A stretch of DNA of 64,000 bases from Phymorhynchus buccinoides (taxonomy: Eukaryota > Mollusca > Gastropoda > Neogastropoda > Raphitomidae). The notes beneath the pieces are model-generated. The model saw nothing but the letters and a program-made list of their open reading frames with translations. It made no database searches and was not told where the DNA came from. The stretch lies in NCBI GenBank assembly GCA_017654935.2, contig CM065703.1, positions 46,375,240 to 46,439,239 of the forward strand, read 5' to 3'. The translations under genes and the position numbers were made by a program. Shown here in pieces: positions 60,131 to 64,000 of the stretch (the first letter of the stretch is position 1; the number at the start of each line of letters is the position of its first letter).

Positions 60131-62828
60131 CACTTGGAGCCAGTACAGACGGGCCGTAGTTTGGGAATCTTACTCATTCACAAATCATCCAACTAGTCCC
60201 TTTGGACCCAGAGCCCAGTACAGATGGGCCGTAGTTTGAGTATCTTACTCATTCACAAATCATCCAACTAGTCCCTTTGGACTCAGAGCCCAGTACAGAT
60301 GGGCCGTAGTTTGAGCATCTTACTCATTCACAAATCATCCAACTAGTCCCTTTGGACTCAGAGCCCAGTACAGATGGGCCGTAGTTTGAGCATCTTACTC
60401 ATTCACAAATCATCCAACTAGTCCCTTTGGACTCAGAGCCCAGTACAGATGGGCCGTAGTTTGAGCATCTTACTCATTCACAAATCATCCAACTAGTCCC
60501 TTTGGACTCAGAGCCCAGTACAGATGGGCCGTAGTTTGAGCATCTTACTCATTCACAAATCATCCAACTAGTCCCTTTGGACTCAGAGCCCAGTACAGAT
60601 GGGCCGTAGTTTGAGCATCTTACTCATTCACAAATCATCCAACTAGTCCCTTTGGACTCAGAGCTCAGTACAGATGGACCATAGTTTGAGCATCTTACTC
60701 ATTCACAAATCAACCAACTGATCCCTTTGGACTCAGAGCTCAGTACAGATGGACCATAGTTTGAGCATCTTACTCATTCACAAATCAACCAACTAATCCC
60801 TTGGGACTCAGAGCTCAGTACAGATGGACCATAGTTTGAGCATCTTACTCATTCACAAATCAACCAACTAATCCCTTGGGACTCAGAGCTCAGTACAGAT
60901 GGACCATAGTTTGAGCATCTTACTCATTCACAAATCAACCAACTAATCCCTTGGGACTCAGACCTCAGTACAGATGGACCATAGTTTGAGCATCTTACTC
61001 ATTCACAAATCAACCAACTAATCCCTTGGGACTCAGAGCTCAGTACAGATGGACCATAGTTTGAGCATCTTACTCATTCACAAATCAACCAACTAATCCC
61101 TTGGGACTCAGAGCTCAGTACAGATGGACCATAGTTTGAGCATCTTACTCATTCACAAATCAACCAACTAATCCCTTTGGACTCAGAGCTCAGTACAGAT
61201 GGACCATAGTTTGAGCATCTTACTCATTCACAAATCAACCAACTGATCCCTTTGGACTCAGAGCTCAGTACAGATGGACCATTGTTTGAGCATCTTACTC
61301 ATTCACAAATCATCCAACTAGTCCCTTTGGACTCAGAGCTCAGTACAGATGGACCATAGTTTGAGCATCTTACTCATTCACAAATCAACCAACTAATCCC
61401 TTGGGACTCAGAGCTCAGTACAGATGGACCATAGTTTGAGCATCTTACTCATTCACAAATCAACCAACTAATCCCTTGGGACTCAGACCTCAGTACAGAT
61501 GGACCATAGTTTGAGCATCTTACTCATTCACAAATCAACCAACTAGTCCCTTTGGACTCAGAGCTCAGTACAGATGGACCATAGTTTGAGCATCTTACTC
61601 ATTCACAAATCAACCAACTAATCCCTTGGGACTCAGAGCTCAGTACAGATGGACCATAGTTTGAGCATCTTACTCATTCACAAATCAACCAACTAATCCC
61701 TTGGGACTCAGAGCTCAGTACAGATGGACCATAGTTTGAGCATCTTACTCATTCACAAATCAACCAACTGATCCCTTGGGACTCAGAGCTCAGTACAGAT
61801 GGACCATAGTTTGAGCATCTTACTCATTCACAAATCAACCAACTAATCCCTTGGGACTCAGAGCTCAGTACAGATGGACCATAGTTTGAGCATCTTACTC
61901 ATTCACAAATCATCCAACTAGTCCCTTTGGACTCAGAGCTCAGTACAGATGGACCATAGTTTGAGCATCTTACTCATTCACAAATCAACCAACTGATCCC
62001 TTGGGACTCAGAGCTCAGTACAGATGGACCATAGTTTGAGCATCTTACTCATTCACAAATCAACCAACTAGTCCCTTGGGACTCAGAGCTCAGTACAGAT
62101 GGACCAACCAACTAATCCCTTTGGACTCAGAGCTCAGTACAGATGGACCATAGTTTGAGCATCTTACTCATTCACAAATCAACCAACTGATCCCTTGGGA
62201 CTCAGAGCTCAGTACAGATGGACCATAGTTTGAGCATCTTACTCATTCACAAATCAACCAACTGATCCCTTTGGACTCAGAGCTCAGTACAGATGGACCA
62301 TAGTTTGAGCATCTTACTCATTCACAAATCATCCAACTAGTCCCTTTGGACTCAGAGCTCAGTACAGATGGACCATAGTTTGAGCATCTTACTCATTCAC
62401 AAATCAACCAACTGATCCCTTGGGACTCAGAGCTCAGTACAGACCTTGGGACTCAGAGCTCAGTACAGATGGACCATAGTTTTAGCATCTTACTCATTCA
62501 CAAATCAACCAACTAATCCCTTGGGACTCAGACCTCAGTACAGATGGACCATAGTTTGAGCATCTTACTCATTCACAAATCAACCAACTAATCCCTTGGG
62601 ACTCAGACCTCAGTACAGATGGACCATAGTTTGAGCATCTTACTCATTCACAAATCAACCAACTAATCCCTTGGGACTCAGAGCTCAGTACAGATGGACC
62701 ATAGTTTGAGCATCTTACTCATTCACAAATCAACCAACTGATCCCTTTGGACTCAGAGCTCAGTACAGATGGACCATAGTTTGAGCATCTTACTCATTCA
62801 CAAATCAACCAACTGATCCCTTTGGAAA
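60131..62828. repeat. 75-bp satellite, about 36 units, two variants
   Basis: A unit of 75 bp carries TTACTCATTCACAAATCA, CCCTTTGGACTCAGAGC and CAGTACAGATGG. The first seven or so units have GGGCCGTAGTTTG with ATCATCC; most later ones have GGACCATAGTTTG with ATCAACC, with a few CATCC units mixed in (near 61310, 61911, 62330). Truncated junction units occur at 62100-62115 and 62440-62460. The unit has stops in all frames seen. Confidence 0.95.
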
Positions 62829-62955
62829 TGGCACTTATATAGCGCACATATCTATAAAATTGTATCCACGGCGCTTTACAAAGAACTACAAACATTCCCG
62901 TTCACACACGCGCACACTCTCAACAATCATGATGGAAAAAAAAATAATATTTGCT
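62829..62955 (-). mobile_element. L2/CR1-type LINE or SINE 3' tail
   Basis: Read on the minus strand: TTTGTAAAGCGCCGTGGATA followed by GCGCTATATAAGTGCCATTT. This matches the form of the 3' end at about 2.05-2.12 kb (GTAAAGCGCAC...TATATAAATTCCC). The 5' side is lost. Confidence 0.55.
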
Positions 62956-63092
62956 TATTCAATGTTCCATCTGGAAATAAAATGTTGACTTGACTACAAA
63001 ACAAACAAAAACGGAAACAAGACAATGTGGGAAGGTGATGCGGGGAAGGGGGTGGGGGGTGGGGGGGGTCTTACACACACACACACCTCGCA

Positions 63093-63124
<32 letters not shown>

Positions 63125-64000
63125 CGAAGAAGGGGAGATGGTGGGAAGAGGGTGACGCAGTGGGGGGGGGGGGGGGGGGGTGTCATACACAAGCACTGAG
63201 ACACACATACACACACACGCACACACACACAACTGCCTAAGCCAGGGCTGCTTACCGTCCCACGTAAGGGGTATTTGTCCTTGGAAACAGTTAAAAATTA
63301 TACCCTGTCCCTGGAATCCACTTTCTAGTGACCCTCGAAACTGAGTGGAATATAAATTTTAAAAAACATTGTAGAGAGCAGTCACTTGTCTAACATTGCC
63401 AGCTTCGCTCTGGAACAGAGACATTAGTAGATATAACGATGGTGGGAACAATCCTGGAGGCAATGCCCGGAGGCAGTGCAACACCAGGAAAGCCCCGAAT
63501 TTTTAACAATACAAATGTGTCTACAGAGTAATGTGATTGTGGTAATACTGTGTTATACTTGACATTTAAACAAAAAACAAAAAAACTCTGCCCTTCTTAA
63601 TAACACATTTTTGTAAAAGTTTTATTCTCTCTGTAGAATCTCATCTGCATCAAGGCAAAAATCTGTGCATAACTTTTTGTGAGAAAACGTGTCAAAAAGA
63701 AGAAAGAAAAACGAAACGCACACACTAAAATGAATTAAAAACAAAACGGGTTAAACGAAGATTGAAATAATGAGACTAGGAGAGCCGGGATATAGTGAAA
63801 TGAATAAGGATAGCAACTGAGTTGCACGGACTGACCACATACACCAACACACATACACAAACATTAGAGGATACACGTACAATTAAACAGATACACACAC
63901 ATGCATACAGACAGTAGACACACACATACACATGCATGCACACATAACCCACAAAACCAAAACCCACACAAGCACACATGCATTCGCACACACCGGGAGA
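62956..64000. other. no recognisable gene
   Basis: Poly-G and (AC)n/(GA)n tracts at 63040-63235, then AT-rich DNA and AC-rich sequence from 63838 to the end. No supported gene. Confidence 0.5.

Noticed and set aside
60131..62828. CRISPR-like array because of regular spacing
   Set aside because: Whole 75-bp units repeat without unique spacers, in a eukaryotic context; it is a satellite.

Overview
The window looks like metazoan nuclear DNA, most probably from a mollusc and perhaps a gastropod. The reasons are dense CT/GA and AC/GT microsatellites, minisatellites and satellites, several classes of non-LTR retrotransposon, foldback/MITE elements, and polinton/adintovirus-like genes; the species cannot be named from sequence alone. 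I see no rRNA, no convincing tRNA, no CRISPR array and no operon of cellular genes. Almost every recognisable protein comes from a mobile or viral-like element. One plausible host exon (about 27.0 kb) and one FKBP-like fragment (about 50.2 kb) are the exceptions.

Layout. 0-2 kb: minisatellites and microsatellites. 2.05-8.24 kb: one minus-strand L2/CR1-type LINE, decayed by frameshifts and split by a 1,741-bp TG...CA element with a 5-bp target duplication (a probable solo LTR). 8.65-10.45 kb: very AT-rich DNA with a diverged tandem duplication. 10.6-15.8 kb: minus-strand I-clade LINE with an uninterrupted 1,263-residue ORF2 and a 5'-truncated zinc-knuckle ORF1. 16-29 kb: mostly MITEs, foldbacks and tandem repeats, including a nested pair of 393-bp-class elements with target duplications. 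29.8-37.3 kb: two paralogues of an unrecognised helical protein family, a decayed DDE transposase, a complete LINE ORF1 with no ORF2, and the first copy of a duplicated unit carrying a BEN-like ORF. 37.5-39.3 kb: a 42-bp coding-like minisatellite and microsatellites.

39.3-46.5 kb (element A) and 52.7-55.8 kb (element B) are two partial polinton/adintovirus-like integrates in the same (minus) orientation. Both run hexon-like capsid C-terminus, adenain-like protease, PC4-like gene, second PC4-like gene, then a C2H2 zinc finger. In A the finger is the N-terminus of a protein-primed type B DNA polymerase; in B it is cut off by a LINE fragment. The four PC4-like (p15, single-stranded-DNA-binding) genes beside a capsid/protease module, and the C2H2 plus OTU-like N-terminus of the polymerase, are the most interesting content here. 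In A the capsid gene is broken and fused in frame to a repeat-borne ORF that also occurs at 34 kb. Between A and B lie the second copy of the BEN-like unit, a pogo-type transposase fragment, a Tc1 element with its TIRs and TA duplication, and LINE debris.

56-64 kb: low-coding DNA, an 11-copy 70-78-bp minisatellite, a foldback, a long (CT)n/(AC)n tract, a 75-bp satellite of about 36 units with two sequence variants, and a LINE 3' tail. Genes in A and B are packed with 4-nt overlaps or gaps, as in viral genomes. Most other coding relics stand alone and are broken, so the window is best read as a graveyard of nested insertions with a few ORFs still open.
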